From NCBI GenBank assembly GCA_030427145.1, contig JAUHWT010000007.1:1-64000 (forward strand): DNA of 64,000 bases. Direction: 5' to 3'. The position numbers and the translations under genes were made by a program. Positions within the stretch are counted from its first letter, which is position 1; the number at the start of each line of letters is the position of its first letter. The stretch comes from Alphaproteobacteria bacterium (GTDB taxonomy: Bacteria > Pseudomonadota > Alphaproteobacteria > Rhodobacterales > Rhodobacteraceae). Below are positions 38,084 to 47,089 of this stretch, piece after piece. The notes below the pieces were generated by a model, which worked only from the letters and a program-made list of their open reading frames with translations, had not been told where the DNA came from and searched no databases.

Positions 38084-38875
38084 ATGAACCAGATTGTCGA
38101 CAAGGCCCTGCGTGGTGTCGCCCTGCTCAAGGTGAGCAACATCCGTCACTGGACGGACCGTACATTTTCCTTCGACTGCGAGAGGCCCCAGGGCTTCCGC
38201 TTCCGCTCGGGCGAATTCGCCATGATCGGCCTTATCGTTGATGGCAAGCCGCTCCTGCGGGCCTATTCCATTGCATCCCCGTCCTGGGACGATGAACTTG
38301 AGTTCTACTCGATCAAGGTAGAGGACGGTCCACTCACCTCCCGCCTTCAGCACCTTAAAGAGGGCGACGAGATCGTTATGCGCCCCAAGCCGGTCGGAAC
38401 CCTTGTTCACGACGCGCTTCTGCCCGGCAAACGTCTGTTCCTTTTCTCCACCGGTACCGGCATCGCGCCCTTCGCCAGTGTGATCCGCGACCCGGAAACC
38501 TATGAGAAGTTCGACCAGGTTATCCTGACCCAAACCTGTCGCGACGTGAAGGAGCTTGATTACGGCAAGCACCTGATCGAGAGCATCAAAACCCATGAGT
38601 TCCTTCCGGAAATCGTCGGCGACAAACTAACCCACATCGCCACGACCACCCGTGAGGACAGCGAGCAGATGGGTCGCATGACGGACTGGATTCGTGACGG
38701 CCGTCTGGCCGGCGCGGTGGGGGGAGACCTCAATCCCGAAAGCGACCGCGTGATGATCTGCGGTTCAATGGCCATGCTCAAGGACCACAAGGAAATCTGC
38801 GAGGAGCGTGGTTTCGTTGAAGGCTCCAACTCCGAGCCGGGCCACTTCGTCATCGAAAAAGCCTTCGTGGACTGA
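38084..38875 (+). CDS. fpr: Ferredoxin--NADP+ reductase
   Basis: A 263-residue flavoenzyme moving electrons between NADPH and ferredoxin or flavodoxin. The FAD-binding motif RAYSIASP lies near residue 64, followed by the DGPLTSRLQHLKEGD segment. The NADPH part has LFLFSTGTGIAPFASVI and VMICGSMAMLKD, and the protein ends in the aromatic-near FVIEKAFVD as in the bacterial subclass. It is monocistronic and followed by a strong terminator. Confidence 0.93.
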   Translation: MNQIVDKALRGVALLKVSNIRHWTDRTFSFDCERPQGFRFRSGEFAMIGLIVDGKPLLRAYSIASPSWDDELEFYSIKVEDGPLTSRLQHLKEGDEIVMRPKPVGTLVHDALLPGKRLFLFSTGTGIAPFASVIRDPETYEKFDQVILTQTCRDVKELDYGKHLIESIKTHEFLPEIVGDKLTHIATTTREDSEQMGRMTDWIRDGRLAGAVGGDLNPESDRVMICGSMAMLKDHKEICEERGFVEGSNSEPGHFVIEKAFVD

Positions 38876-38902
38876 CACCTCTCTAACATAAAAAAAACTG
38901 CC

Positions 38903-38936
38903 AAACCGCCCGTGTCCTACGGGCGGTTTCTTTTTG
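38903..38936 (+). terminator. Rho-independent terminator after the ferredoxin reductase gene
   Basis: AAACCGCCCGT (38903-38913) pairs with ACGGGCGGTTT (38919-38929) around a five-base loop. It is followed by CTTTTT. Confidence 0.93.
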
Positions 38937-39150
38937 CGCGTCGTTACTCCCGGGTCCGGACATCCCGTTTGCGATTGTTTTCGTTTATACTTGATAGGTG
39001 AAATATCAGCCGCTAGTCTCCGGCTTCCGTTGCGGTTCCTTGCTGAAGCATACCAACCGGGCGCGACGCTCCGGGCACAACCACGCCAGAGACTGCAAAA
39101 GGCCGGAAGGCCAGGTAATGAAAACGAAAAGTCCAATGGGAGGACGATCC

Positions 39151-40167
39151 ATGAAATTTGTGTCAGCAATCGCTGCTGTATCCCTGTGCGCGCTGTCCGT
39201 CGGTATGGCGTCTGCGCAGTCCACACATCTGCGCATCCAGACCCACTATACCCCGGAATCGGTATCCGGCGAACTCGCCTCGCAGTTCGTCGACGACGTG
39301 CAGGTCATGTCGAACGGCGAAATCACCATCGAAATGTTCTACGCGTCTTCCGTTGTGAAAACCGTTGAGGCATTCGACGCCGCGGCAACCGGGATCCTTG
39401 ATTGCGACATGACCGGCGGTGCCTACCAGACCGGTAAAAACCCCGCCTTCCAGTTCGTGGGCGACATTATGGGCGGCTATGACACGCCGTATCAGCAGCT
39501 CTCCTGGCTCTATCACGGTGGTGGTTACGACGCGGCGCAGTCGCTCTACAACGCCTTCGACATGCAGCTCGTGGGCTGGTGGATCTACGGTCAGGAATCG
39601 CTGGCATCCTCCAAACCCATCGCAGGCCCCGACGATCTCAAGGACTGGAAATTCCGGTCCCCTCCGGGACTTGAAACCGAAATTTTTGCCGAACTGGGCG
39701 CCAAACCCATCGTGATGGACTTCACCGAAATCTTTACGGCGCTTGAGACCGGCATCATCGACGGTGCGGATGCATCGGGTATCGCGAACAACGTGGGACT
39801 CGGCCTCTATGACATCGTGAAGCACGCGAACTATCCGGGCTTCCACTCCATGCCGTCCGACCACCTCGCCTGTAACAAGGCTGTCTGGGACGGAATGCCG
39901 GAGCATCACCGCCGTATCATGGACACCGCCATGCAGAAGCTGGCTCTGCAAACGGCTTTGACCTTCGAGAAAGCCAATGCCGAGGCCGCGGCACAGCTCG
40001 CCGCTGACGGCGTGACCATCTACGACTGGTCTGCAGAGGACCGCGCCGCCTTCCGTACCGCCGCTCAGAAAGCCTGGCAGGGCTGGGCCGACAAAACGCC
40101 GGAAGCCCGCGCAATCGTGGACAGCCACATGGAATACTTGGCGACGCTCGGCCTCGTAGCCGAATAA
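39151..40167 (+). CDS. TRAP transporter periplasmic binding protein (DctP family)
   Basis: A 338-residue solute receptor. The signal peptide MKFVSAIAAVSLCALSVGMASA is cleaved before QSTHLRIQ. Family features are the RIQTHYTPESVSGEL start of the mature protein, EITIEMFY, the KDWKFRSPPGLETE Arg region that contacts the substrate carboxylate, and ALETGIIDGAD. GGGAGGA lies seven bases before the ATG. The ligand is probably an organic acid; the adjacent dehydrogenase gene hints at a hydroxy acid, which is inference. It is separated from dctQ/dctM by a hairpin terminator. Confidence 0.92.
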   Translation: MKFVSAIAAVSLCALSVGMASAQSTHLRIQTHYTPESVSGELASQFVDDVQVMSNGEITIEMFYASSVVKTVEAFDAAATGILDCDMTGGAYQTGKNPAFQFVGDIMGGYDTPYQQLSWLYHGGGYDAAQSLYNAFDMQLVGWWIYGQESLASSKPIAGPDDLKDWKFRSPPGLETEIFAELGAKPIVMDFTEIFTALETGIIDGADASGIANNVGLGLYDIVKHANYPGFHSMPSDHLACNKAVWDGMPEHHRRIMDTAMQKLALQTALTFEKANAEAAAQLAADGVTIYDWSAEDRAAFRTAAQKAWQGWADKTPEARAIVDSHMEYLATLGLVAE

Positions 40168-40187
40168 ACCCGGTACTCAAAAACGCG

Positions 40188-40226
40188 GGTCAGGCAGGCG
40201 GGACAATGCCTGCCTGACCTTATTTT
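40188..40226 (+). terminator. Hairpin between dctP and dctQ
   Basis: GGTCAGGCAGG (40188-40198) and CCTGCCTGACC (40209-40219) form an 11-bp stem around a ten-base loop, followed by TTATTTT. It is likely a partial terminator that gives more receptor than permease mRNA. Confidence 0.8.
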
Positions 40227-40241
40227 CCAGGGGAGGGGCCC

Positions 40242-41036
40242 GTGTCGGTGGCCAAAAAGACTGGATTGCTGGAATGGCTCGTGCCGCTGGCATTCACACT
40301 GTGTGCGGCCTGGTCCATCTGGAACGGCCCCGCCTATCTCATCACATTCGGCTTCGCCAGTGAGGCGATCATTGCCAACAATGAACCCGCGGACCTTGTC
40401 GACCTCCTGTCGCTTGCCGGCGTCGTGGGGTTCTTCATTTGGGGCCTCTTCACCGTCGGAATTTCCCCGATGGAGTTCCCCGAAGTGCGCGGCATCGACC
40501 GTGTTTCCGTCTTCCTCGGACGCGTCACCATGGCGCTCGTCGCCGGCCTCGTCTGCGTCATGTTCTACGAGGTGGTGGTGCGCTATGGTTTCGAGGAACC
40601 CACCCTCTGGGCTAACGAGCTGTCCCTCTGGATGGCAAGCTTCGTGTTTTTGCTTTCCGGCCTTTACGCCATGCAGCAGCGCAGCCACATCCGCATCTTC
40701 ATCATCTATGACATGCTGCCCCGCTGGCTGCAGAGGGTTTGCGACGTTATCTCAACACTGATGATCGTCCTCTTTGCCCTGGCCCTGATCTACGGCGGAA
40801 CCGGCGAGGCGATCGCCAAACTGCTGCGTTGGGAAACCTTCGGTACCGCTTTCGATCCGCCCATCCCCGCCACCCTCAAACCGATGATTCTGATCATCGT
40901 GGCCGTGGTGGCCCTCCAGGCGATTTCAAACCTCATCGCTGACTGGAACCGCGAGCCGGAGCACCATACAGCGGCTGATGAAATCGACGCCGAGGAAATT
41001 GCGGCGCTGAAAAAATCTCTCGGGAAAGACGACTAA
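40242..41036 (+). CDS. TRAP transporter small permease (DctQ type), enlarged
   Basis: A 264-residue membrane protein, longer than the usual 160-190 of small permeases. The first 95 residues add two or three extra helices (LVPLAFTLCAAWSIW; LLSLAGVVGFFIWGLFTV). The typical four-helix DctQ part follows, with YEVVVRYGFEEPTLWANELSLWMASFVFLLSG and QQRSHIRIFIIYDMLP. The start is GTG, preceded by GGGGAGGGG. The stop is next to the dctM start. Confidence 0.85.
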   Translation: MSVAKKTGLLEWLVPLAFTLCAAWSIWNGPAYLITFGFASEAIIANNEPADLVDLLSLAGVVGFFIWGLFTVGISPMEFPEVRGIDRVSVFLGRVTMALVAGLVCVMFYEVVVRYGFEEPTLWANELSLWMASFVFLLSGLYAMQQRSHIRIFIIYDMLPRWLQRVCDVISTLMIVLFALALIYGGTGEAIAKLLRWETFGTAFDPPIPATLKPMILIIVAVVALQAISNLIADWNREPEHHTAADEIDAEEIAALKKSLGKDD

Positions 41037-42635
41037 ATGGTTGATATCGGAACGCTTTCCCTTCTCCTGCTGGTCGCCATGCTGGTATTCCTCGCCATCG
41101 GAATGCCGCTTGGCTTTGCCTCCGCCATCCTCGCGGTGGGCGTCCTCGTCCTTAAATTCGGCCCCGATGTCCTCTTCCGTGGCTTCGGCACCGGCCCGCT
41201 CAACATTCTGGCCCAGCGAATATACGGGCTTCTGACGGATTACGTGCTGATATCCATACCGTTGTTCATATTCATGGCGGCGCTACTGGAACGCTCGGGC
41301 ATCGCCCGCGACATGTATTCCTCCCTGAATGTCTGGCTCAGCCGCACGCGCGGTGGCATCGCCATCGTGACATCGATCATGGCCGTCATCATGGCCGCGA
41401 TGTCCGGAATCATTGGCGGCGAGGTCGTCCTGCTTGGCCTGATCGCCCTGCCGCAAATGCTGCGTCTCGGATACAACCAGAACCTCGCCATCGGCACGAT
41501 CTGCGCCTCCGGCTCCCTTGGCACGATGATCCCGCCATCCATCGTTCTGATCATCTACGGGCTTATCACCGAAACCTCGATCAAGGCCCTGTTCACCGGC
41601 GCTTTCGTTCCCGGTTTCATACTCGCGTCCTTTATCATCATCTACATCATCATCCGGACCCAGATGAACCCGGACGTGGCACCCCTGCCGGAACCCGACC
41701 CGAACGATCCCGAACCGCGCGAAAAGACCATTCTGTTCGGCTCCTTCCTCGCGGTTCTTCTGGTGATGGGCGCGGGTATCCTGTTCCTGCGCGCGCTCTT
41801 CTTCACCGTCACCGGCCAGAATGCCTTCGTCGAGGGCGTCGACCCAATCGCCTACGGCACCGTGGACTACCTGCCCTGGTTTGGTGGCATGGTGACCATC
41901 GGCGTAGCCCTCATTCTGTTCGCCGGGATTGACCGGGCCAAACTCGCCTGGTCCATGGGCAAGGGCCTTGTCGCCCCCATTGTCGTCATCGGCGTTGTTC
42001 TGGGCTCCATCTATGGTGGTATAACCGGCATCACCGAGGCTGCGGGCATGGGGGTGATCGCCGTGTTCATCCTCTCGGTTCTGCGCGGAGAAGCCAGTTT
42101 CGAACTGGTTTGGGACAGCCTGATGCGCACCCTGAAATCCACGGGCACCATCATCTGGGTCACCATCGGCGCAACCGCTTTGGCTGGCGCCTACACAATC
42201 GCCGGCGGCCCCGTTTACGTCGCTAACATGATCACCGGCGCGGACCTGCCGACCACCGGCATTCTGCTCGTGATGATGCTGATCTTCCTGTTCATGGGCG
42301 CGTTCATGGATTGGGTCGGCATCGTGCTGCTGGTCATGCCCGTCTTCCTACCCATCGTGCTGCAACTGCCCGTTGAGGAAATCGGTCTGTTTGGTCCCAT
42401 GGTGGATACAACCAGCCATGTTGCCGTCTGGTTCGGGATCCTGTTCTGCGTGAACATGCAGGTCTCGTTCCTGTCGCCACCATTTGGCCCCGCGGCGTTC
42501 TATCTCAAATCCGTGGCGCCACCACACATCACCCTTCCGGACATTTTCCGCGGATTTCTGCCTTTCATCGGAATTCAGCTGCTGGTGTTGACACTCGTGC
42601 TGTTTTTCCCGGAAATCACGATGTTCTTCCGCTAG
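41037..42635 (+). CDS. TRAP transporter large permease (DctM type), enlarged
   Basis: A 532-residue integral membrane subunit. The usual large permease is about 430 residues. Core features are IGMPLGFASAILAVGVL, IPLFIFMAALLERSGIA, ICASGSLGTMIPPSIVLIIYG and GAFMDWVGIVLLVMPVFLPI. A segment of about 100 residues near 220-310 (starting PDPNDPEPREKT) adds a loop and extra helices. With DctP and DctQ it imports an organic acid by a Na+-coupled mechanism. Confidence 0.9.
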   Translation: MVDIGTLSLLLLVAMLVFLAIGMPLGFASAILAVGVLVLKFGPDVLFRGFGTGPLNILAQRIYGLLTDYVLISIPLFIFMAALLERSGIARDMYSSLNVWLSRTRGGIAIVTSIMAVIMAAMSGIIGGEVVLLGLIALPQMLRLGYNQNLAIGTICASGSLGTMIPPSIVLIIYGLITETSIKALFTGAFVPGFILASFIIIYIIIRTQMNPDVAPLPEPDPNDPEPREKTILFGSFLAVLLVMGAGILFLRALFFTVTGQNAFVEGVDPIAYGTVDYLPWFGGMVTIGVALILFAGIDRAKLAWSMGKGLVAPIVVIGVVLGSIYGGITGITEAAGMGVIAVFILSVLRGEASFELVWDSLMRTLKSTGTIIWVTIGATALAGAYTIAGGPVYVANMITGADLPTTGILLVMMLIFLFMGAFMDWVGIVLLVMPVFLPIVLQLPVEEIGLFGPMVDTTSHVAVWFGILFCVNMQVSFLSPPFGPAAFYLKSVAPPHITLPDIFRGFLPFIGIQLLVLTLVLFFPEITMFFR

Positions 42636-42699
42636 GGCCTGACCAGGCCCGGCCACATCCACATCACCCTATAATTGTCACTCAGACTGGAGTTTTTCT

Positions 42700-43581
42700 A
42701 TGAGCAAACCCCGCATTGGATTTATTGGCCTTGGCCTCATGGGGAGCGCAATGGTCGGTCGGCTGCAGGATTGCGGTTATTCCCTCACGGTTCTGGGCAA
42801 TGTCTCGCGTCCCAACATTGACGCGGCTGTCGAACGCGGCGCGGTCGAGGCGGCCAACGCCCGCGAACTGGCTGCGGCGAGCGACATCGTCATGCTCTGC
42901 GTCGGCACCTCGGACGAGGTCGAATCCCGTATGCTCGGCGATGATGGTGCTATCGCGGGTCTGAACCCGGATGCCGTCGTGATTGATTTTGGCACCTCCC
43001 TGCCGGAATCCACTAAGAAACTGGGCGCAATGGTTGCGGAGAAACAGGCGGTTATGCTCGACGCGCCGCTCGGTCGCACGCCATCCCATGGCCGCGAAGG
43101 CAAGCTCAACATCATGGGTGCCGGTGATAAGGACACCTTCGACCGGGTAAAACCTGTGCTCGATGATCTGGGCGAAAACGTCTTCCATCTTGGTCCGCTC
43201 GGCTCCGGTCACACGATCAAACTGATCAACAACTTCTTCGCCATGACCACCGCCACCGCCATGTCCGAGGCCTTCGCCGTCGCCGATGCCGCCGGTATCC
43301 CGCGTCAGCAGCTTTATGATGTGGTGTCCGCGGGGCCGCTGCATTCCGGCATGATGGATTTCGTCAAGGCCTACTGTGTCGACGGTGATCCGAACCAACT
43401 CGCCTTTGCCGTGCGCAATGCGAACAAGGATGTGGGCTATTACGCCCGGATGACCGGTGATCTCGGTTTCGAATCCCTGGTCTCCGAAGGCCCGCGCAAA
43501 CTACTTGGTGCGGCCACCGATCAGGGGCACGGTGACATCATGGTTCCGCAGCTGATTGATTTCCTGAAAGCCAGGAAATGA
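42700..43581 (+). CDS. NAD(P)-dependent beta-hydroxyacid dehydrogenase
   Basis: A 293-residue enzyme of the 3-hydroxyisobutyrate/2-hydroxy-3-oxopropionate (tartronate semialdehyde) reductase family. The Rossmann motif is GFIGLGLMGSAMVGRL, the substrate-binding motif DAPLGRTPSHGREGKL (normally D-x-P-V-S-G-G), and the catalytic Lys is in GSGHTIKLINNF. The substrate motif with GRTPSHG is unusual compared with common members. It follows the TRAP genes by 64 bases and may act on the imported acid. Confidence 0.88.
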   Translation: MSKPRIGFIGLGLMGSAMVGRLQDCGYSLTVLGNVSRPNIDAAVERGAVEAANARELAAASDIVMLCVGTSDEVESRMLGDDGAIAGLNPDAVVIDFGTSLPESTKKLGAMVAEKQAVMLDAPLGRTPSHGREGKLNIMGAGDKDTFDRVKPVLDDLGENVFHLGPLGSGHTIKLINNFFAMTTATAMSEAFAVADAAGIPRQQLYDVVSAGPLHSGMMDFVKAYCVDGDPNQLAFAVRNANKDVGYYARMTGDLGFESLVSEGPRKLLGAATDQGHGDIMVPQLIDFLKARK

Positions 43582-43612
43582 TCCCATCGACTGATTTGCA
43601 CCGGTCCCGGAC

Positions 43613-44521
43613 GTGAGGCGAAACGCGGTCCTGCACAATGAAGAACGGCCAATGCTCGGCATGGGCCTCATGCTGACGGCGTTTTTCTTCTTTTCGTGGA
43701 TCGATACCGGTGTGAAATGGCTCGTGATGGCCGGTCTGCCCCCGTTGCAGCTGGCCTTCATGCGCTACTTCGGCCATCTGGTGATCTCATCCTCGCTGGT
43801 GTTTCACCGTGGCTTCCATTGGAGTGAACTGCGCTCCGGCAGCATGGGCCTCGTCATGCTGCGCAGCATCATGCTGGCGCTGTCGACCGTGCTGAACTTT
43901 ATCGCAATACAGTACCTGCCCATAACCCTGACCTCGACGATCCTGTTCCTGGCGCCGGTCCTCGTGTGCGTTCTCTCCTGGCCAATGCTGGGCGAGAGGG
44001 TAGGGCAATTCCGGACCCTCGCCATCCTGGCGGGGTTCGCCGGGATTCTGGTTGCGATCCGCCCGTTCGGAGCCGAATTCCACTGGGCGGTGTTCCTGTC
44101 CCTGGGGGCCGCAACCTGTTTCGCGGTCTATTCCATCCTGACACGCATGCTGTCGGAGCGGGTAAGTTCCGACCTGATGCAGTTTTATTCCGGTGTCGTT
44201 GGCACTGTTGCAATGTTGCCACTGGCACTGGGCACATGGGTGTGGCCCGAGACCGGGCTGGAATGGATTGTGTTCATCTGCCTCGGGATATTCGGCTGGA
44301 TCGGCCATGAGCTTCTGACCCGCGCCTACCGCTTCGCACCGGCAAACAAGCTGGTGCCGTTCAGTTACTCCTTTATGATCTACATCGCGATCTGGAGTTT
44401 CCTTTTGTTCGGCGATCTTCCCGACATTTGGGTTGTCATCGGTGCAATGATTGTCGCGGCGGCGGGCATTGCCATCTGGGCACGGGAGCTTTACCTCGCC
44501 CGCCACGGCCGTTTGCGCTGA
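43613..44521 (+). CDS. EamA/DMT family transporter
   Basis: A 302-residue membrane protein with ten predicted helices in two EamA repeats. It includes PLQLAFMRYFGHLVISS, LPITLTSTILFLAPVLVCVLSWPMLGERVG and a second repeat with FAPANKLVPFSYSFMIYIAIW. The family exports metabolites such as amino acids. The start may be GTG at 43613 or ATG at 43652 (MLGMGL). Its stop abuts the stop of yggS on the other strand. Confidence 0.85.
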   Translation: MRRNAVLHNEERPMLGMGLMLTAFFFFSWIDTGVKWLVMAGLPPLQLAFMRYFGHLVISSSLVFHRGFHWSELRSGSMGLVMLRSIMLALSTVLNFIAIQYLPITLTSTILFLAPVLVCVLSWPMLGERVGQFRTLAILAGFAGILVAIRPFGAEFHWAVFLSLGAATCFAVYSILTRMLSERVSSDLMQFYSGVVGTVAMLPLALGTWVWPETGLEWIVFICLGIFGWIGHELLTRAYRFAPANKLVPFSYSFMIYIAIWSFLLFGDLPDIWVVIGAMIVAAAGIAIWARELYLARHGRLR

Positions 44522-45181
44522 TCAACCGGCGGCCGTGCGTTCCCCGAATATGGCCGACCCTATCCGTACGTGGGTCGCGCCATGGGCAATCGCGGCTTCA
44601 AAATCCCCCGACATCCCCATGGAAAGCTCCGTAAGCCCCTGATCCGCCGCCATTTGCTTGAGCATACCGAACCATTTTTCCGGCTCATCATCCGCAGGCG
44701 GAATGGTCATCAGTCCCGAAATGGGCAGATCCAGCGTGTCGCGACAGTTTTTCAGAAACCCTTCCAGCCCATCCGGGTCAATTCCGGCCTTCTGCGGCTC
44801 GCGACCCACATTGACCTGCACAAAAAGCTTCGGGCAGCTGCCACGGGACTGTACCGCATTGGCCAGTTTCTTCGCGAGGCTGTCCCGGTCCAGGGAGTGG
44901 ATCGCATCAAACAGATCCAGCGCCCGGTTCAGTTTGTTGGATTGCAGCGGCCCAACCAGGTGCAGATCCACACCGTCGAACCTTTCGCGGAAGTCGGGCC
45001 ATTTTTCTCCGGCTTCCTGAACCCTGTTCTCTCCAAATATCCGGTGTCCGGCTTCAAGTACGGCCTCAACCCGCTCCAGCGGTTGCACTTTGGAAATTGC
45101 GATCAGGGTAATGTCATCCGGGTTGCGTCCCGCAGCGGTCGCGGCCAGGCGGATACGTGTTCTGATGTCATCCAGTGCCAT
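44522..45181 (-). CDS. YggS family pyridoxal phosphate homeostasis protein
   Basis: A 219-residue PLP-binding alanine-racemase-fold protein that buffers pyridoxal phosphate. The PLP Lys is in TLIAISKVQP, followed by FGENRVQEAGEKW, HLVGPLQSNK, VQVNVGREPQKAG, LMTIPP and LSMGMSGDFEAAI. The start at 45181 has GGGGAG five bases upstream; the frame is open to 45214. It is monocistronic by position. Confidence 0.93.
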   Translation of the reverse strand: MALDDIRTRIRLAATAAGRNPDDITLIAISKVQPLERVEAVLEAGHRIFGENRVQEAGEKWPDFRERFDGVDLHLVGPLQSNKLNRALDLFDAIHSLDRDSLAKKLANAVQSRGSCPKLFVQVNVGREPQKAGIDPDGLEGFLKNCRDTLDLPISGLMTIPPADDEPEKWFGMLKQMAADQGLTELSMGMSGDFEAAIAHGATHVRIGSAIFGERTAAG

Positions 45182-45272
45182 GAAATTCTCCCCGTTCTGA
45201 ACAGGGCAGGGCATACATCAGGAGACGGGCGGGGAAAAGCGCGCCGCGCGGACAACCAACCGCTTCGCGCAT

Positions 45273-45301
45273 AAAAAAAGGCGGGCCCTGGGCCCGCCTT
45301 T
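45273..45301 (-). terminator. Terminator of the porin gene
   Basis: GGCGGGC and GCCCGCC (within 45280-45298) form a GC-rich hairpin flanked by AAA/TTT. Read leftward it runs into seven T (45279-45273). It lies just after the porin stop codon and may also work in the other direction. Confidence 0.85.
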
Positions 45302-45323
45302 CATATCCAAATCCCTGGGGGGA

Positions 45324-46289
45324 TTAGAAGGACATGGAGATACCGAAGTCACCAACGGTGCTGCCGGCAAAGTTCTGGCCAACGCCGCCTTTAACCGAAG
45401 CGCCACCACCGAGGTCGTACTCAGCGGACAGACCCATGGAGTCGTCTTCCTCGTTGATGTCGAGGTTTTCGATGGCGTTAACGTACCATGCACCAACGGT
45501 GAATGCGCCAAATCCGGCGGTACCACCAACGTGTACGGTTTCGTACTCTGCGTCGTCGGAGTCAGCGTTCTGCCAAACAACACCGAGAGCGAAGTTGCCG
45601 AATGCTGCGCCAACGGTTGCGGAGATCTGCTCACCGTCTGCAACTTCAACGAGGTCAGCGCCAACGCCGGTGTCGAAGCCGTCGAAGTCGTAGTAACCAA
45701 CACCTACGTTGAGGTCTACACCACCGACGGAACCGGCATAACCAGCACCAATGCCGTAGTCATCCATCAGACGGTTGGTCGAAACCGAAACACCGAAGCC
45801 TGCGATGTCGAAGTCGTAACGAACGGTCGGACGTGCCTGCGGGTTCGGAGCGAATGCAAGGCCGTCGCCTGCTGCTACCTCAAAACCACCAGCGTTGGAG
45901 ATGAACGGAGTTTCGTTCTCATCGCCGATACCGGTCAGGGTGAGGTTGCCGGGAACGTCGCCAACCCAGTTTTCGTCAGCACCGGAGGTGTCGCCGAAGG
46001 TCAGGGTGCCGAGCGAACCGGACACGAAAGTGCTGCCTGCGAGGCCGTTTTCACCGGCTACGGCGTTGTCAGCACGAACGCTGGCGCCGAAGGTGATGCC
46101 GCTGTCGGTCTCGCCGGTCATGTTCACGCCGAAACGAACACGGGAAGTGGCCTGAAGCTCATCGTCCCGGTCTTCGTCGTAAGTCATACCCAGACGTGCG
46201 TCACCGAAGAGCGAGATGCCCTGGGCGGAAGCCAGACCAGCAAAAAGCAGTGCTGAGGTGGCTGTAGTTGCGAAGAGAACCTTCTTCAT
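45324..46289 (-). CDS. Rhodobacter-type outer-membrane porin
   Basis: A 321-residue beta-barrel porin. It has a signal peptide (MKKVLFATTATSALLFAGLASA, then QGISLFGDARLG), alternating polar/hydrophobic strands, acidic Ca-binding-like loops (DEDRDDE, EEDDSM) and a C-terminal Phe in FGISMSF, the outer-membrane sorting signal. Gly/Asp/Asn-rich turns and few Cys fit a secreted barrel. Codon use is strongly biased, as expected for a highly expressed gene. Confidence 0.9.
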   Translation of the reverse strand: MKKVLFATTATSALLFAGLASAQGISLFGDARLGMTYDEDRDDELQATSRVRFGVNMTGETDSGITFGASVRADNAVAGENGLAGSTFVSGSLGTLTFGDTSGADENWVGDVPGNLTLTGIGDENETPFISNAGGFEVAAGDGLAFAPNPQARPTVRYDFDIAGFGVSVSTNRLMDDYGIGAGYAGSVGGVDLNVGVGYYDFDGFDTGVGADLVEVADGEQISATVGAAFGNFALGVVWQNADSDDAEYETVHVGGTAGFGAFTVGAWYVNAIENLDINEEDDSMGLSAEYDLGGGASVKGGVGQNFAGSTVGDFGISMSF

Positions 46290-46539
46290 CGCTATTCCTC
46301 GTTTTTCTAATTCGAAACCTATCTCAAACCCGGTTTTTTGTCCGGACCAGATGCGGTCTTTTCACTCAGGAGGGCTCGGTGGGTCAAGCAAATGGCGAAC
46401 GGCTTCAGGTTTGTTGGTATTATTGATGCAGCTTTGCCACACTTCACCCCGCCACACCCCGTCAGCTTTGCACTTGCCCGTCCCGTCCCGAAACTTTACA
46501 GAATGGGTTCGGTTTTGACGATGGGACTGCGGCGGTTTT

Positions 46540-47025
46540 GTGAACAGATTTCAGGCGATAATACTGCTGCTGCTTGCGACGTGGGGTCTTTCCGCGTGCA
46601 ATGGCGATGCGGAATACCAGAACGAGCTTCGCGAGGAACGCTTCTATCGTGAAAACGAGTATGAGGAGGAATCGTTCTTCGACCTCTTCAGGAACCAGCA
46701 CGGGCCCGAACAGGGAGTCGCGGTCAACCGCTATCTCTGGCAGGCCTCGCTTGACGTTCTCTCTTTCCTTCCCGTCGAAACCGCCGATCCCTTCTCCGGT
46801 CTGATTCTGACCGGCTGGGGCAGTGTCTCCGGCGCGGGTACTTACAAGGCCACGATCCTGATCACGGATCCCGCCCTCGACGCCCGCTCCCTCAAGGTCG
46901 CGGCCTTCCGTTCCCAGGGGGGACGGGCCGTGCCGGTTTCCGACGAGCAGAACCGTCAGCTTGAGGACGCCATTCTGACCCGCGCCAGAGAACTCCGGAT
47001 CGAGGACTTCGAAATCGACGGATGA
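46540..47025 (+). CDS. DUF3576 family lipoprotein
   Basis: A 161-residue lipoprotein with signal IILLLLATWGLSAC, lipobox LSAC. The mature part has an acidic stretch then NRYLWQASLDVLSFLPVETADPFSGLILTGW and ends with a helical ARELRIEDF segment, matching DUF3576, a family usually encoded just before leuS in alphaproteobacteria. The GTG start at 46540 has only a weak ribosome binding site. The 250 bp upstream hold the divergent porin and lipoprotein promoters. The molecular role is unknown. Confidence 0.85.
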   Translation: MNRFQAIILLLLATWGLSACNGDAEYQNELREERFYRENEYEEESFFDLFRNQHGPEQGVAVNRYLWQASLDVLSFLPVETADPFSGLILTGWGSVSGAGTYKATILITDPALDARSLKVAAFRSQGGRAVPVSDEQNRQLEDAILTRARELRIEDFEIDG

Positions 47026-47089
47026 TTTCGGCTCCGGCCCCGCCCGGACCCCGCCTGCAACTGTTACGCATTAAGGATGAGTTACCCCG

